Source: Muraenolepis orangiensis (lineage: Eukaryota; Chordata; Actinopteri; Gadiformes; Muraenolepididae). From it: a stretch of 64,000 bases of DNA. Under the pieces are notes generated by a model, which searched no databases, was not told the DNA's origin, and saw nothing but the letters and a program-made list of their open reading frames with translations. The stretch spans positions 15,425,334 through 15,489,333 of the forward strand of contig CM051019.1 of the NCBI GenBank assembly GCA_027704905.1, read 5' to 3'. The position numbers and the translations under genes were made by a program. Shown here piece after piece: positions 1 to 25,465 of this stretch (its first letter is position 1; each line of letters starts with the position of its first letter).

Positions 1-173
1 AATCAAATGAACCATGTTTACTTATCATGATAAAGGTGACAAGCAAGCAAGGACACGTGTTTGAGCTACGTCTCCTAAACACTTTTATTATTATTATTAT
101 TATTACTAATAATAATATTACTAAACACACGGCTGAAGCTAGGGGGTGATCTTGTGGGTGCGGTTCTCCAGAC

Positions 174-14086
<13,913 letters not shown>

Positions 14087-15554
14087 CGCAACTTTAGAAG
14101 CAACGCGAACAAAGGCAGCGAGTAGTGGGGTTTTTTAAATTTAGTTTTACCCGAAAGTCCCCGAAAGGCACAATATCATCAATATGTATATATGTTTCCC
14201 CGTGGACGCTGAAAGAAAGCTACGTTGCTGGAATCATCTTCCGTCCAGATGTGTGCGAGAAAGAGCGCACCTCGAAGAAGGAGCGGCTGGAGCGCACTTG
14301 TCGGACCTCGTCCGGTGAGTGAATTACCATGCGGTGTCCACCGGTCTCCACCAGGGGGCTGTGGAGAGCCTCCATCTCCGAGCCCTGTGGATCTGAGCAC
14401 TAAGGTTCGTAGTCTTACGATGGTTTCACTATTTACCCCCAAAAAACAAAATCCACGGTAATTCAGTCCCAGTGAAAGTCACTGACAAAGGGTGTATTGT
14501 TCTCAAATTGTCCCTGACACGTTAAAGGGAATGTTATACATGTGTATAACATGGAAATGATTAAACCATACAATTAAAAGACCCAACAGTTATCACAACT
14601 GTGGGACCGGCAAGAACTCAATCAAAGCCAACAGCGACCCCTACCGGATATGTAAGGTTTAACGTATTCTTCTGGCGAATATGTTATTGAATGAAATGCC
14701 TTTAATTCAATTACGTTGCCTTTAATTTGATGATTTTAGTGTTACGTTAAAATATTTAAGGAAAATTATGATATACTAAAGTAAAAGACGATTAGGTTAA
14801 AGACCACCCCTCGCTGTTACAAGCTCATGATTTATCCGAGGTATGTAACGGTTATTTTCTCAGTTGTTGCTCTCTATTGTCTTCCCTTAGATTGTATCGT
14901 CGAAACCTAATCACAATTGCCCATGGTCATTGTGATTCGATCGACAGCCTATTGAATAGACTACAAGTGTGGGTTTCTGGACGTGTTTTGTTGTTGTTTT
15001 GTTGTGTTATTGTAAGGGTGAAGATTGTATTCATAGCATGTTTAAGTCAACTGCATGTGACATTTCATGGGATAGGCATATTATGCGGCCGACGCTAAAT
15101 GAACATAGACCTAATATATCGAGGGTCAGCCTATTTTGAGTGACCATATACTGTATACAAAAGGTTATATCCAACGATCATTCGAAATCTAACGCTTCGG
15201 CATCGTATCAATGATCCATTTCCCCGGTGCCATTTCTGCCTTGCAGTAAATGTTTTCTTTGTGATCACGTCTGACCGCCTGTGGCAGATGGCCTGTGTGT
15301 GTGTGTGTGGGGGGGGGGGGGAGCGAGAGCTATAAGTGCGCTGCTATGTTTCCAGTTACGGTAGTGGTGTCTTCATCCTCCCCCACCCGCCTTCTGCTCC
15401 AAGCTCATTTCGCCGGTGAGAAGGGCTTGCAACGCGAGTGCCACTTGGCGCAGTTTGAGATTACATCCGCTTACAAAAGCGTCCCGGTAATTTATTTGTT
15501 GTCTTAATCATTTTTGTAAATTTTATCTAACATATTACACAATCCATCGCCATC
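14087..15554. promoter_or_regulatory. kif26-hnrnpu divergent intergenic region
   Basis: 1.47 kb between the proposed kif26 start and the hnrnpu start codon. It should hold both promoters and the hnrnpu 5' UTR. I see no clear TATA box at the expected place for either gene. A short GT tract with a G run is at 15295-15321. No further exon was found. Confidence 0.45.
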
Positions 15555-16209
15555 ATGAGTGCGATTAACGTGAAGAAGCTGAAAGTAAACGAGCTGAAGG
15601 ACGAACTGAAGAAGCGCCAGCTGTCCGACAAGGGGCTGAAGGCCGAGCTCATGGACCGGCTGCAGGCCGCGCTTGACGAGGAGGCCCTGGCCGGGACCGA
15701 AGAGGCCCTGACCGGGACCGATGAAGCCCTGGCTGGGACCGGAGAGGCCCTGGCCGATGGCGATGAGGCACTGGTCGATGGCGATGAGGCCCTGGCCGAT
15801 AGCGAGGAAGCCCTGGCCGATAGCGAGGACGTCCTGGAAGGGAACGACGAGGCCCTGGATGAGAGCGAGCAGGCGCCTGAAGAAGAGAGCCTCGCCCAGG
15901 CCACCGAGCAAGAGGGCATGGGAGAAGAGGAGGCCGGCGACGGGGAGGCTGAAGGCCCTGTTGAAGAAAGCATGGAGGAGACCAACGAGGCAGAAGAAAA
16001 AGCGGAGGCAGCAGTAGTCAAGAAAGAAGCGGCGAATGGAGATGGCGGCGAAAGCGCCGCCATAGCGGCGGTCGAGGACGAAGAGATGGCCGAGGGGGAG
16101 GAGGAGGAAGACGAGGAGGAGGAGATGGACCCCATGCTCAAGGCCGATGTGGACGACATGGAGAAAATAGAGGCGGAGGACGGTGAGCCCGGGGACCAGG
16201 CTGCTGAGG
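15555..16209 (+). CDS. hnrnpu: hnrnpu exon 1: SAP domain and acidic region
   Basis: The start ATG has context CCATCATGA. The SAP helix-turn-helix (LKVNELKDELKKRQLSD ... LMDRLQAAL) is at residues 8-40. Residues 43-105 are nine heptads of the EALADSE type, followed by Glu/Asp-rich sequence up to the donor GAGG|GTGAGT. Confidence 0.95.
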
Positions 16210-19200
16210 GTGAGTCTACCGTGGATGTGTTGTAATGTGTGGCTGCCTGGAGGGCTCCGTGGCCGGGTATCGTCCGGCCTGTCGAGTCTCTGTGAACTGA
16301 TTGAGTGTCCATGTTGACCTCCTTAGCCTGGCCTAGCACGTAGCTGCACGTTTTAGTATTCGGTCATTAGTCTTGTAACCGGGTATCTATTTGCACAAAA
16401 CGTTACGCGGTAGTGACCATTTCGCGGTCGTTGTTTTCGTAGTCAGTCTTTCGTTTTTAGTCAATGGGTTTCCGTTTTGTGTGGTTAGCGTGTTAGCTTC
16501 CCGGTTAGCGTGTTAGCTCCCGGATAGCGTGTTAGCTCCCCAGCTAACACCTCGGTCTTAGCTGGTGAGCTAAGGTTTTCTTTTGTGTCCACGGCGCCGC
16601 GCTAGCTTGTTCGGAAGATGTGGGTTTTTGAATGATATGGCGGCGAGGACGTAGTCATTCGTTTAGGTCTAACTCGTTTATTTCCCCCGTGTTTTTAATT
16701 CCCATGAGGCGATACTTAAACAATTTATTTAACGACACAAATCAGTGAGTTTCGGTATTAGCTGGTGGCTAACCGGTGGGCTAAGGGGCTTCAGTACAGG
16801 TCTAGGCAGAGACGCCAACTCTTGCATGATGTAACGTGTCTCGTACAAACAATAAAACACACACCAGTACTTTAACAAGATACAGTTTAACACCAGTGAA
16901 GTATAGATGTCCCAATATATTTTCATTCGACACGTATTGTTCACAATCCCAGTAAACACCGTTGTCGTTCTGTTCACCCCGACCAGTTTATAAAGTAAAT
17001 ACCACCTGGTCATTTGAACTGTTATATTTGTTATGACGGACTCTGAATGTCTTCACTGTAACATTGAGGTGTCTCCTCTTGCCTAATGCTCCATCATTAA
17101 TTTAACTGAGTATTAATTAACCCGGGCTTCTGCCCCACTGCCAGCCCGACCTCTTACCTCTCTCTTCTCTCTAAAACACCAAAGGAGCACCTCATTCTAT
17201 ATCTTTGTTTTATTTCCAAAGGGGATGCGGACAAAGACACGAATGCTGATCAGAAGAATAAGAAGGGTGTTAAGAGACGCCGGGAGGAACATGGAAGGGG
17301 CTACTTTGAATTTATTGAAGAGAACAAATACAGCTGGTAAGGATGGGACAGAGCCAAGATGGCCTTCGGCATTCCCGAAGCGCCATACATAGCTTTGTTT
17401 AATAAAGTAAAACAACTCTGTGTTGGCTTTAAGTGCCAATGCACTCAAGTAGCATACAGTAACAAAAACCCTCTTTTATTTTGAAGTATGACACTACAAT
17501 GGAATTTCTCTAACTTTAATTTCACACATGTGCTGAGGGTCCATCACTGACTACTTGATAGAACCTTACCATTGACTTGTTGCAGTTGCCACTTGTGTCT
17601 GTAACAGAGCACAGCTGTTATGTAGCAGCAGAGCACATCTTTAGCCTTCAATGAGTGTCATAACTACTGTTTCCCATGACACGGATATGTTTCAAGAGCC
17701 CATGGTGTCATCAAGGTGAAAACCAGGCTGCTCAAAAGCCCAGTGGAAAATAGAGGAAAGTGCACTTTTGCATAGGGAGGAGAAAACCAGCAGGGTTGGG
17801 GCACAAGGGAGGGAGACAGACACGAGGGAGACACAGACCACGGCTGCAGAGTAGGACACCAGGACGTAGCAAACATTTCCGGGAAGAGTTTTGGACCGCC
17901 AACGGAAGAATTTGATACTCGGGAGTCGCCTTTCGTTTTTCGATCTCGATCTCGCACTGGTGTACTTATTTATTTTTTGGTGTTTTTGTTTTTTGTATTT
18001 TTGTTTTTGTGTTAACAATTGTGTCTAGGTGCTATATATGTCTCATCTTGTGTGTGTGAGAGAGTATCTTTGTGTGGATGTGTATTTACAAGGCACCTTT
18101 CTCCCCTCCTGCGCAGGTGACATCGTGTGTGTGTGTGTGTGTGGGTGCATGTGCTTGAAAAGTCACTTTTTGTTTTTCATTTTGCCCTGGACGCACAGGA
18201 AGAGACGACCGTCTTGTTTGTAATGCTTCCAATGGATCACAAACAACCAGTCCGTTAATTTACATCACGGAGCTCCTGATGAACTTTCAAGACTCTTTAA
18301 CAAAACCGTCCTTCCTATTGGAAGAAGGAGGCCGGATCATTTTTCTCCACCAATCCCTAGCTTTCTGTGATGGGTCACAAATGGAACTCCAGTGACTTGT
18401 AAGGGCCGGCCAAGTCTGTACCCACAGACCCTGATGCCGCCACAGAGTAGACTGTACAGCCCCAGTGACCCTAGACTGTACAGCCCCAGTGACCCTAGAC
18501 TGTACAGCCCCAGTGACCCTAGACTGTACAGCCCCAGTGACCCTAGACTGGATTAGGTCCTGGCTCTGTCAATCTCACACTGGCCCAATTGTTAACTGCA
18601 CCTTAAGGAGGACAGACAAGATGGCGAACAACAGTGTCTTGAGGTGGGAATGCGTTATGGGAACTAGTAAACAAGACCCTCTGGCATTTTATTTGATAAC
18701 TTTATCAGTGTTAAGTCACAGGCATTGAGCAGCATTGCTAAGCAGCAGTTTGTGCAACACGTACATGCACTTTTGAGCACAAACACATTTTATGTATATT
18801 TTTTAATTGTCTTTAAAACTCCACAGAATTGGTAAGTGGATGTGGTGTTCTTAGCTTTTAATATGCATTGCTCAGTTCCTAGTCTGTTGTATTGTGCATG
18901 CATATTTAGCCACTGCTTTTGTCAAGACAATGTGAGCTAGCCATGACCTTCTCACTAGGAATTTAACACAAAGGTATTTGGACACACCAATAGGCTTCTC
19001 CCAATGGAGAGCCTTTTTATAGCCATCTGGACAACTGTAAACGCTTCATAAAGATGGAGGGGGAATCAGAGTGATGGGGGTGGGTGGTTTGAATCATCGC
19101 TTTCCCTGACCGCTAGCCCGGCACGCCAAGGCTAGTGCCAAGCACTTCTTTCTGTAGATTTTGTTTGATTTCGCTGGACTCTGCAAGGTAAGTGCGGCCC

Positions 19201-22200
19201 ATCTACGACAGACTATCCAGACTATTCTTCTTCAGTTGTAATTTTCAGTAAAATTTTTTTTTTCTTGTCTGGCCATTGTAATCTTCAGCAGGTGGCGTCT
19301 AAAGTCACCTTCACAGGCTCTGTGTGATGGCCGAGTCTGCCCGTCTGTCTGTCCCTACTGTCTGTCTGAAGGCCTGTGATCTTCTCTCGGTTCCAGGGCT
19401 TCGTTCAAATCCCCCGTGCCACCACTGGAGGAAGAGGATGAAGAGTTTGATGACACTAAAGTCTGCCTGGATACTTGTGAGTCATCCTGGAGCTGCACAC
19501 GATTGGACCGCTTGTGTTCCTGTTAAAAACTATCGAGAGTAGATCTAACGTGTGCCTGTAACCTTGTGTCTTGATGTGTCAAATATTGTCATTTGAAGAA
19601 ACAAATGTTTTTGGCCCATTAGAAGCATGCCTTCTTCTTATGTTATCCTGGGAGAATTGTATTTGTCTTTTCTTCCAATGACCCCTGAATAGTTTATTTT
19701 ATAGTCTATGGGTCCTCTATAGCCCAGGACAAAAACATTTAAACCAATCAGTGGGAAAAAAAGACACAAATTTACCTTGTAAGTTCTGCAAAAAGATTTT
19801 ATTTGTTTTGTCGTGGGATGGTGTGTTGAACCGCTCCCCGTGAACCGCTCCCCGTGAACCGCTCCCCGTGAACCGCTCCCTGTGAACCGCTCCCTGTGAC
19901 CACTCTGGTTTCCTCTGTTTTCCAGACAACTGCGACCTGCACTTCAAAGTCTCCCGGGACCGCTACAGCGCCTCGTCCCTCACCATGGAGAGCTTCGCCT
20001 ACCTGTGGTCCGGGGGCCGTGCTAGCTATGGCCTGAACTCTGGGAAGGTCTGCTTCGAGATGAAGGTACGGCTTGCATAATCCCATGTTCTGGTGGACCG
20101 GATGTCCTCCTTTCTTATAACATTTTGTTGAGGTCTTGGTGATTTGAAAAAGGGGTTGTAACATGCTTTTAACTGCTTGAGTACGCTGTATGAATCCATT
20201 TGAGATCATTATAAAAAGAAAATATGTATTTATATCGATTAATGACTGTTCACAATCTCTCTATGACCAGGACGTTATTCAGTATTTCATTCCAAATGAA
20301 GTGTTAGTAGTGCTTTGATTATTTCTCTTGATGGATGACCTGATGAATGGCTCGTCAGTTGGCCTGTCAAACCTTCAATATGCATGTTGTGCTGTCCCCA
20401 GATCACGGAGAAGATCCCAGTGAAACACATCTCCAGTAAGAACATGGAAATCCATGATGTCCAGGTGGGCTGGTCCCTGGCCACCGGCAGTCTGCTGCTG
20501 GGTAAGATATATTTTATTATATTGTCAATGTGCTGGGCTACTTAAATCACCCAGCCAAGATGTTAACTCATCGTAGTGGTATAGTGTCCTTTAGTAAATT
20601 ACGATGGATAATGTGGAATCATTTTGTCCAGCCACTAACTCGTATGGAAAGCCTACAAACTAAATTAATTTAAACCAGGAAAAAAAGGGAAATGCTTGAA
20701 CAGTGCCCTCTAGTGCTCATGAAGGAGATGAGGTGGTGTAAAATGGCTGCAATTACCCATTGCATTATTTAGAGGCCAATGTAATACGTCTTCTGTGGCG
20801 TGAACCCTAATGCGTGTGTCTAATGCTAACGTCTTCTGTACAGGTGAGGAGGAGCACTCCTACGCCTACTCGGGGAAGGCCAAGAAGACGGTGAACTGTG
20901 TGACCGAAGACTTTGGGGAAACCTACGAGGAGAATGACGTCATCTGCTGTCTCATTGTAAGGCAAACATGGGTGCTGTGTGTTTTGGTCTCTAAGGAACA
21001 ACATGGCAAAGGCCAGCTGACAGTCTTATCAGTTACGTGTGGACTACAGTGTGAATACAGAGGCAAAACTATATTAATACAGAAGAAAGTTGTAAGGTCA
21101 ACTGTGTTGAGACGAGGGAATAAGACTGGCGGGAGAGTGAAACTAGAATCGGGATGTGAGAGCAAGAGTTTTCACTACACTTAAATCGTAGCCCTGTATT
21201 TTTTATTTATTTATTTCAACCAATTTGCTCAAATGACTGCCTCGTGAGCAGTCGATACATCCTCGGATCTGGAAAATAGCTAGTTATTTTAAAGGACTTG
21301 GTGGATGTGAATGAGTGACGTGTTAACGCTCTCCTCTCTCCCCCCCCCCCCCCCCAGGACTTTGAGGCCGACGAGGTGGAGATGTCCTTCACCAAGAACG
21401 GCGGCGAGCCGGCTGTGGCGTTCCGGGTGCCCAAGGACACGCTGGCTGACCGGCCCCTCTTCCCGCACGTCATCTGCCACAACTGCGCCGTGGAGTTCAA
21501 CTTCGGGCAGCTGGACGAGCCCTACTTCCCCAAGGTGGAGGGCTACACCTTCCTGCAGCAGGTGGCCCTCGAGGACCGCACCCGTGGCCCCAAGGGCCCC
21601 GACGCCAAGGCTGACTGCGAGGTAACCACGGTGACGTCGGAATAAGGGATGTGGGGGAGTGTTCAGCGGTGGACCGCTTCGACAGCCGGGGTTAATCTTT
21701 AACATAACGATTTTTGAAGACTAAACCTGACGTGCCGTTTGATAAGGGCTCAGCCAAAATTCATGAATATGATTATATTGATGTCACACTGGCTTGATAA
21801 GCCTGGGAAATTTGTGGGGAAACCAAATGGTTTGTCTTTACTGTTTTTCAGTGTGTAATCCTCACAGAAGAAAGCCATCTTAACTGTTAATATTGAACTA
21901 GTACTACTCATTAGCGAGGACCATGAAAGGTGATTTATGACCGGTGTTTCCCCCGCTGTGCTCCAGATGATCGTGATGGTCGGCCTGCCCGGCTCAGGCA
22001 AGACCACCTGGGTCAAGAACCATGTGGAGGAGAGCCCTGGGAAATACTACATCCTGGGCAGTGACACCATCGTGGACAAGATGATGGTCAGTCCTCCTGT
22101 TCTGCGCTTGTAGTCTGTGGTAGTTGACTGTTTTGGGTAGAAAGGACATGTCAGCTGTACATTAAGTGGATATCAAATGGGAACTTTGGAGACTCCGGTT

Positions 22201-25200
22201 GGAGCGTGAAGTGTCGTTAGATCCTCAGGCGCCTATCGAAGCCGCCCCTGCTTTCCGTAGCACCCGGCGGTCAACGGGAACGCCCACATGATAACTTTCA
22301 CCGACGGTCGCTGGTCGGTTACTGAATAACCGTTTCAGCAACATTAAGGGAAAGGACAACTTCAGTCGTTTTCTAAATTAACTAAATATTAAATGGGGAA
22401 ATTTGTCAATTGACCCTTTTCTACAAAGCACCATATATTTTTGTATGTATTTGTGCAGGTAAAAGGTTCATTGATGCCTTGCTTGTTGAGCCACAGCCTC
22501 TTTGAGATGGACAGGACCATGTCTGTTGTACTGAATTCCTCATTCCCTTGCGTGGTGGTCACTTAGCTTAGCTATGCTAAGCTTAGAAAAAGCCATAATT
22601 TCTGTCCACGCCCATGCGTTAGTCCCTGCGATGCTGAGTGGAGTCTATGTGTGATGGTTCCAGATCAACAGTCTGAAGCGCCAGTCCAAGGACACCACCA
22701 AGCTGACGGCCATCTCCCAGCGCGCTCCTCTCTTCCTGGGGAAGTTCATCGAGATCGCTGCCCGCAAGAAGAGGAACTACATCCTGGACCACGTGAGTTT
22801 GACCCCACTAATAGATCCACGTAGAGTTTTAGATCCTATTTTATTCAATTGGAGACACGTTTGCATGGCTTCAGCAAATGCTATTTGGTTGCTTTTGTAT
22901 TCAGAGAACTAATGTAATATCTTTAGACAATTACTTGATTTGCTATAAAATGCACTTAAGTGTACTAATTATGTACTAATTTGTGCACTAATCAAAATAA
23001 GACGTTTCATGAAAAGGTCTCTAGTGATGTAAGAGCCGTGGAAATACAAACACAGAATCTAAACCTGGCCTTGAGGGCGACTGTCCGTGACCCCTGACCT
23101 CACATGACCTCTCCTCCGCTTCCTCCTCCAGACCAACCTGTCGGCCCCGGGCCAGAAGAGGAAGATGTGTCTATTTGCGGGCTTCCAGCGCAAGGCGGTG
23201 GTGGTGTGTCCCTCGGACGAGGAGTACAAGCAGAGAGCCCAGAAGAAGGCAGAGAGCGACGGCAAGGAGGTCCCCGAGCACGCCCTGCTCAAGATGAAGG
23301 GTACGTGGCAAACATCGGGCTTCAAAATAAAAGCGCTTTGCGAGGACCTCTTTGAATTGAAGAAGTGTAGAGCTGCAATTGATAAATGGATGGATGTCAA
23401 AATGATTGCTGCTGCTTCAAAATACAAACAGTGCTTAATTTTAGATTTAAGTATGTAGTTGTAGTACATTGTATTCAAATATTTGAACAGCCATAAATAA
23501 ACATGAAAACACGCTCAACTTTTTAACCATGACACACACGCGCGCGCGTTCCCTCATTGAACTGTGATGGGGAATAACTGATGGGGTCCATCCTCTCTTC
23601 CTCCAGGTTTCTTCTCCCTGCCGGAGGAGGGTGAGAGCTTCTGCAATGTGACCTTTGCCGAGGTGGAGAAGGAGGAGGCCGCCAAACTGCTGGAGCAGTA
23701 CCGCGAGGAGAGCAAGACGGCGCTGCCCGCCGAGAAGAGGCCCAACCAGGGGGGCATGCCCCCCAAGAGGGGCGGCGGAGGTCCGCGAGGCGGGATCCGG
23801 GGGGGAAAGAACCAGTTCAACCGCGGCGGCGGGGGAGGAGGCCCCGGGCAGAGGGGAGGCCCCGGGCAGAGGGGCCGCGGGGGCTTCCAGAGGGGAGGCA
23901 ACTTCAGAGGAGGTGAGAGGACTGGTTTATCATTAGATGGCCTCCAAAAAAAATGGAGATTTGTAACTAATTCAAGCTTCTTGTCCCTTTTATGACGTAC
24001 GCGTACAATGGAATGCTTACTTCCATTAGCGCCTGCGTTCTGAATTTCAACAATACTATAATACTGTCACGATGTACTATACAACAGTAATACTATACAC
24101 AATATAAAAAGAACGATAGAAAACGATAGTGTCTAATCGATGATGTATACATCCGGAGGATGGTGCAAAAAGCATTCCTAAATAAGCGTTGGGAAATTCG
24201 GGACATTGCACCCATGTGGTAAAACATGTTATTGCAACTGCGATTATCTAATTAAATTGATGTAGCGCAGAAACTGCAATACAGGGTTGTTATCCAGGTA
24301 AACCAGATGGCGATGATTAACCCTGAGGCTCGTCTGTAGCGCCGTGCGGTCAACAGGACGCTAACACCATAACTCACTAGTCACTTGCTGAATAACATTA
24401 AGGGAAAGGACATCCCGCCAAAATAATTCACCTGTATCCTGGTTGAGGGGAAGCTGAAATTACATTATGAGTCCACACTCGCTGTAAACATGTTGCTAGT
24501 GGAAGACGGTTCATTCATTAATCATGATATCATTATTTCCTTGTCTCAGCCCCTGGCCCCCGTGGAGGGTTCAACCGGCCCCCCCGGAGCTTCATGCCCC
24601 CCCCGTCGTTCCGTGGAGGGTATCCCAACCGGGGCAGCTACAGCCGGGGTGGCGGCGGCGGCGGCAGTGGCCTCATTCCCAGCCTGACCAGCGGGTCCCC
24701 GCGAGGTGGACCAATGGGCCCCAGGGGCGGCAACATGGGCCCCAGGGGCGGGTCCATGAACAGAGGCGGCCCGATGAACAGGGGGGGCAACATGAGCAGA
24801 GGGGGCGGGGCCAGCAGTAACCGTGGTGGTGGTGGTGGCGGCGGCGGAAGCCGTGGAAGCTTTGGCCAGGTGGGTCTCGGTTAAACCTTTCAGCAGTCTC
24901 TTTAAATTGAGCCCACTTGTGCTTTTTATGTTTAATTATGAATCATATCTTGTATTGTAACTGAGGGAATATTTTGTGTCCCAGTTCCAGCAGAGGGGTG
25001 GCGGCGGCGGCGGTGGTGGTGGTGGCGGCGGCGGCGGTAACCGTGGAAACTACGGCAACAAAAACAGCAACTTCGGTGGCAACAACCGGAATAGTGGAAA
25101 TTTCGGTGCCGGCAGCAACAGGAACGGAGGAAACTTCGGCATGGACAAGGCCCAGGCCTTCAACCAGAGCTGGCAGCAGGGGGTGAGTGACTCAACAGCT

Positions 25201-25465
25201 CCATTGGTGGAGTCCTTTCTAACCGGCCAAGTGAAATCACTTGAAGGCACAAGATGCCGACATACAAGTTCCCAACAATACATGTGAAATGTTCAATGTG
25301 GGGGTTCAGATTCTGTTTATTTGTCACGTGTACAGTATACAATGTACAGTGAAAAGTTACACAAATGAGACTATATGAAAATGTGAGTCTAAACACTCGT
25401 CTGTTCTCCTGCAGTTCTGGAACCAGAAGCCATGGAGTCAGCAGTACCAGCCGGGCTACTACTGA
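15555..25465 (+). CDS. hnrnpu: Heterogeneous nuclear ribonucleoprotein U (scaffold attachment factor A)
   Basis: Fourteen exons join in frame into 919 codons plus stop: 15555-16209, 17222-17336, 19397-19476, 19926-20065, 20402-20501, 20844-20956, 21358-21621, 21967-22086, 22664-22792, 23132-23300, 23607-23912, 24550-24869, 24985-25182 and 25415-25465. HNRNPU is an abundant nuclear RNA- and DNA-binding scaffold in chromatin organisation, Xist function and splicing. Domains in order are SAP (~6-42), a long acidic region (~43-218), SPRY (~285-470), a P-loop with GLPGSGKTTW (~495-504) in a polynucleotide-kinase-like fold, and an RGG/Gly-rich tail (~660-900) ending in a Trp/Tyr-rich C-terminus. 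HNRNPU is chosen over HNRNPUL1/2 by the MCLFAGFQRKAVVVCP block and the N-terminus MSAINVKKLKVNELK. Human HNRNPU is ~825 residues; the extra length lies in acidic and Gly-rich regions. Teleosts have two copies, and I cannot say which this is. Confidence 0.95.
15681..15869 (+). repeat. Coding 21-bp heptad repeat in hnrnpu exon 1
   Basis: Nine consecutive seven-residue units (EALAGTE, EALTGTD, EALAGTG, EALADGD, EALVDGD, EALADSE twice, DVLEGND, EALDESE). Leu is conserved in position 3 and acid in positions 1 and 7. Confidence 0.85.
17222..17336 (+). CDS. hnrnpu: hnrnpu exon 2
   Basis: Encodes a Lys/Arg-rich stretch with KKGVKRRREEHGRGYFEF, which holds the nuclear localisation signal KRRREEHGRGY of HNRNPU, and IEENKYS. 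The donor is AGCTG|GTAAGG. Confidence 0.93.
18448..18550 (+). repeat. 24-bp tandem repeat in hnrnpu intron 2
   Basis: Four full copies of TAGACTGTACAGCCCCAGTG plus ACCC and a partial fifth. Confidence 0.9.
19397..19476 (+). CDS. hnrnpu: hnrnpu exon 3
   Basis: 80 nt, FKSPVPPLEEEDEEFDD then TKVCLDT; matches the acidic linker that precedes the SPRY domain. GGTTCCAG acceptor, ACTT|GTGAGT donor. Confidence 0.92.
19827..19900 (+). repeat. 14-bp tandem repeat in the polypyrimidine zone before hnrnpu exon 4
   Basis: Five units of GAACCGCTCCCCGT, the last two with T for C at one site. Confidence 0.85.
19926..20065 (+). CDS. hnrnpu: hnrnpu exon 4: start of SPRY
   Basis: NCDLHFKVSRDRYSASSLT followed by MESFAYLWSGGRASYG; donor ATGAAG|GTACGG. 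A 14-bp direct repeat (five copies, 19827-19900) ends 25 bp before this exon. Confidence 0.94.
20402..20501 (+). CDS. hnrnpu: hnrnpu exon 5: SPRY
   Basis: ITEKIPVKHISSKNMEIH then VQVGWSLATGSLLLG; CCCCAG acceptor, G|GTAAGA donor. Confidence 0.94.
20844..20956 (+). CDS. hnrnpu: hnrnpu exon 6: SPRY
   Basis: EEEHSYAYSGKAKKTVNC, then EDFGETYEENDVICCLI, matching the EEEFSYGYS and DENDVITCF blocks of HNRNPU; donor ATT|GTAAGG. Confidence 0.94.
21358..21621 (+). CDS. hnrnpu: hnrnpu exon 7: end of SPRY
   Basis: 88 codons with DFEADEVEMSFTKNGG, RPLFPHVICHNCAVEFNFG and LEDRTRGPKGP. The acceptor polypyrimidine tract is an unbroken C16 run ending in AG. Confidence 0.95.
21967..22086 (+). CDS. hnrnpu: hnrnpu exon 8: P-loop
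   Basis: MIVMVGLPGSGKTTWVKN (Walker A), then GKYYILGSDTIVDKMM; donor ATG|GTCAGT. Confidence 0.95.
22250..22362 (+). repeat. Paired intronic sequence A in hnrnpu intron 8
   Basis: Shares GCGGTCAAC, CATAACT-like, CTGAATAAC and ATTAAGGGAAAGGACA words in the same order with 24333-24415 in another intron of the same gene. Could be an old retroposon or a pair of structured RNAs; undetermined. Confidence 0.5.
22664..22792 (+). CDS. hnrnpu: hnrnpu exon 9
   Basis: 43 codons with LGKFIEIAARKKRNYILD, the segment before the DQTN-like motif (here DHTN across the junction). Confidence 0.95.
23132..23300 (+). CDS. hnrnpu: hnrnpu exon 10
   Basis: KRKMCLFAGFQRKAVVVCP then EEYKQRAQKKAE and PEHALLKMKG; the block that separates HNRNPU from its UL1/UL2 paralogues. 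Confidence 0.95.
23607..23912 (+). CDS. hnrnpu: hnrnpu exon 11: end of kinase-like fold, start of RGG region
   Basis: VEKEEAAKLLEQYREESK precedes the first Gly/Arg-rich part, with KNQFNRGGG and RGRGGFQRGGNFRGG as in HNRNPU. Confidence 0.94.
24001..24190. repeat. Interspersed TACTATAC-rich repeat, copy 2
   Basis: GTACAATGGAATGCTTACTTCC followed by AATACTATA/ACTATACA words and GATGGTGCAAAAAG; related to 7405-7630 and 48240-48420. Confidence 0.45.
24333..24415 (+). repeat. Paired intronic sequence B in hnrnpu intron 11
   Basis: Second copy of the sequence at 22250-22362, shorter by internal gaps, with a 5-bp stem TAGCG...CGCTA. It ends in AAGGGAAAGGACA like copy A. Confidence 0.5.
24550..24869 (+). 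CDS. hnrnpu: hnrnpu exon 12: RGG region
   Basis: 106 codons rich in GGPMGPRGGNMGPRGG and NRGG repeats, an RNA-binding arginine-methylation region. CTCAG acceptor, CAG|GTGGGT donor. Confidence 0.92.
24985..25182 (+). CDS. hnrnpu: hnrnpu exon 13: Gly-run and Asn/Gly region
   Basis: A Gly13 tract followed by GNRGNYGNKNSNFGG and QAFNQSWQQG. The Gly run is encoded by a GGC/GGT microsatellite and may vary in length. Confidence 0.92.
25415..25465 (+). CDS. hnrnpu: hnrnpu exon 14: C-terminus and stop
   Basis: 16 codons, FWNQKPWSQQYQPGYY, then TGA; matches FWGQKPWSQHYHQGYY of human HNRNPU. Confidence 0.95.
   Translation, partial: FWNQKPWSQQYQPGYY

Noticed and set aside
21289..21705. 138-codon minus-strand frame
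   Set aside because: Antisense shadow of hnrnpu exon 7.
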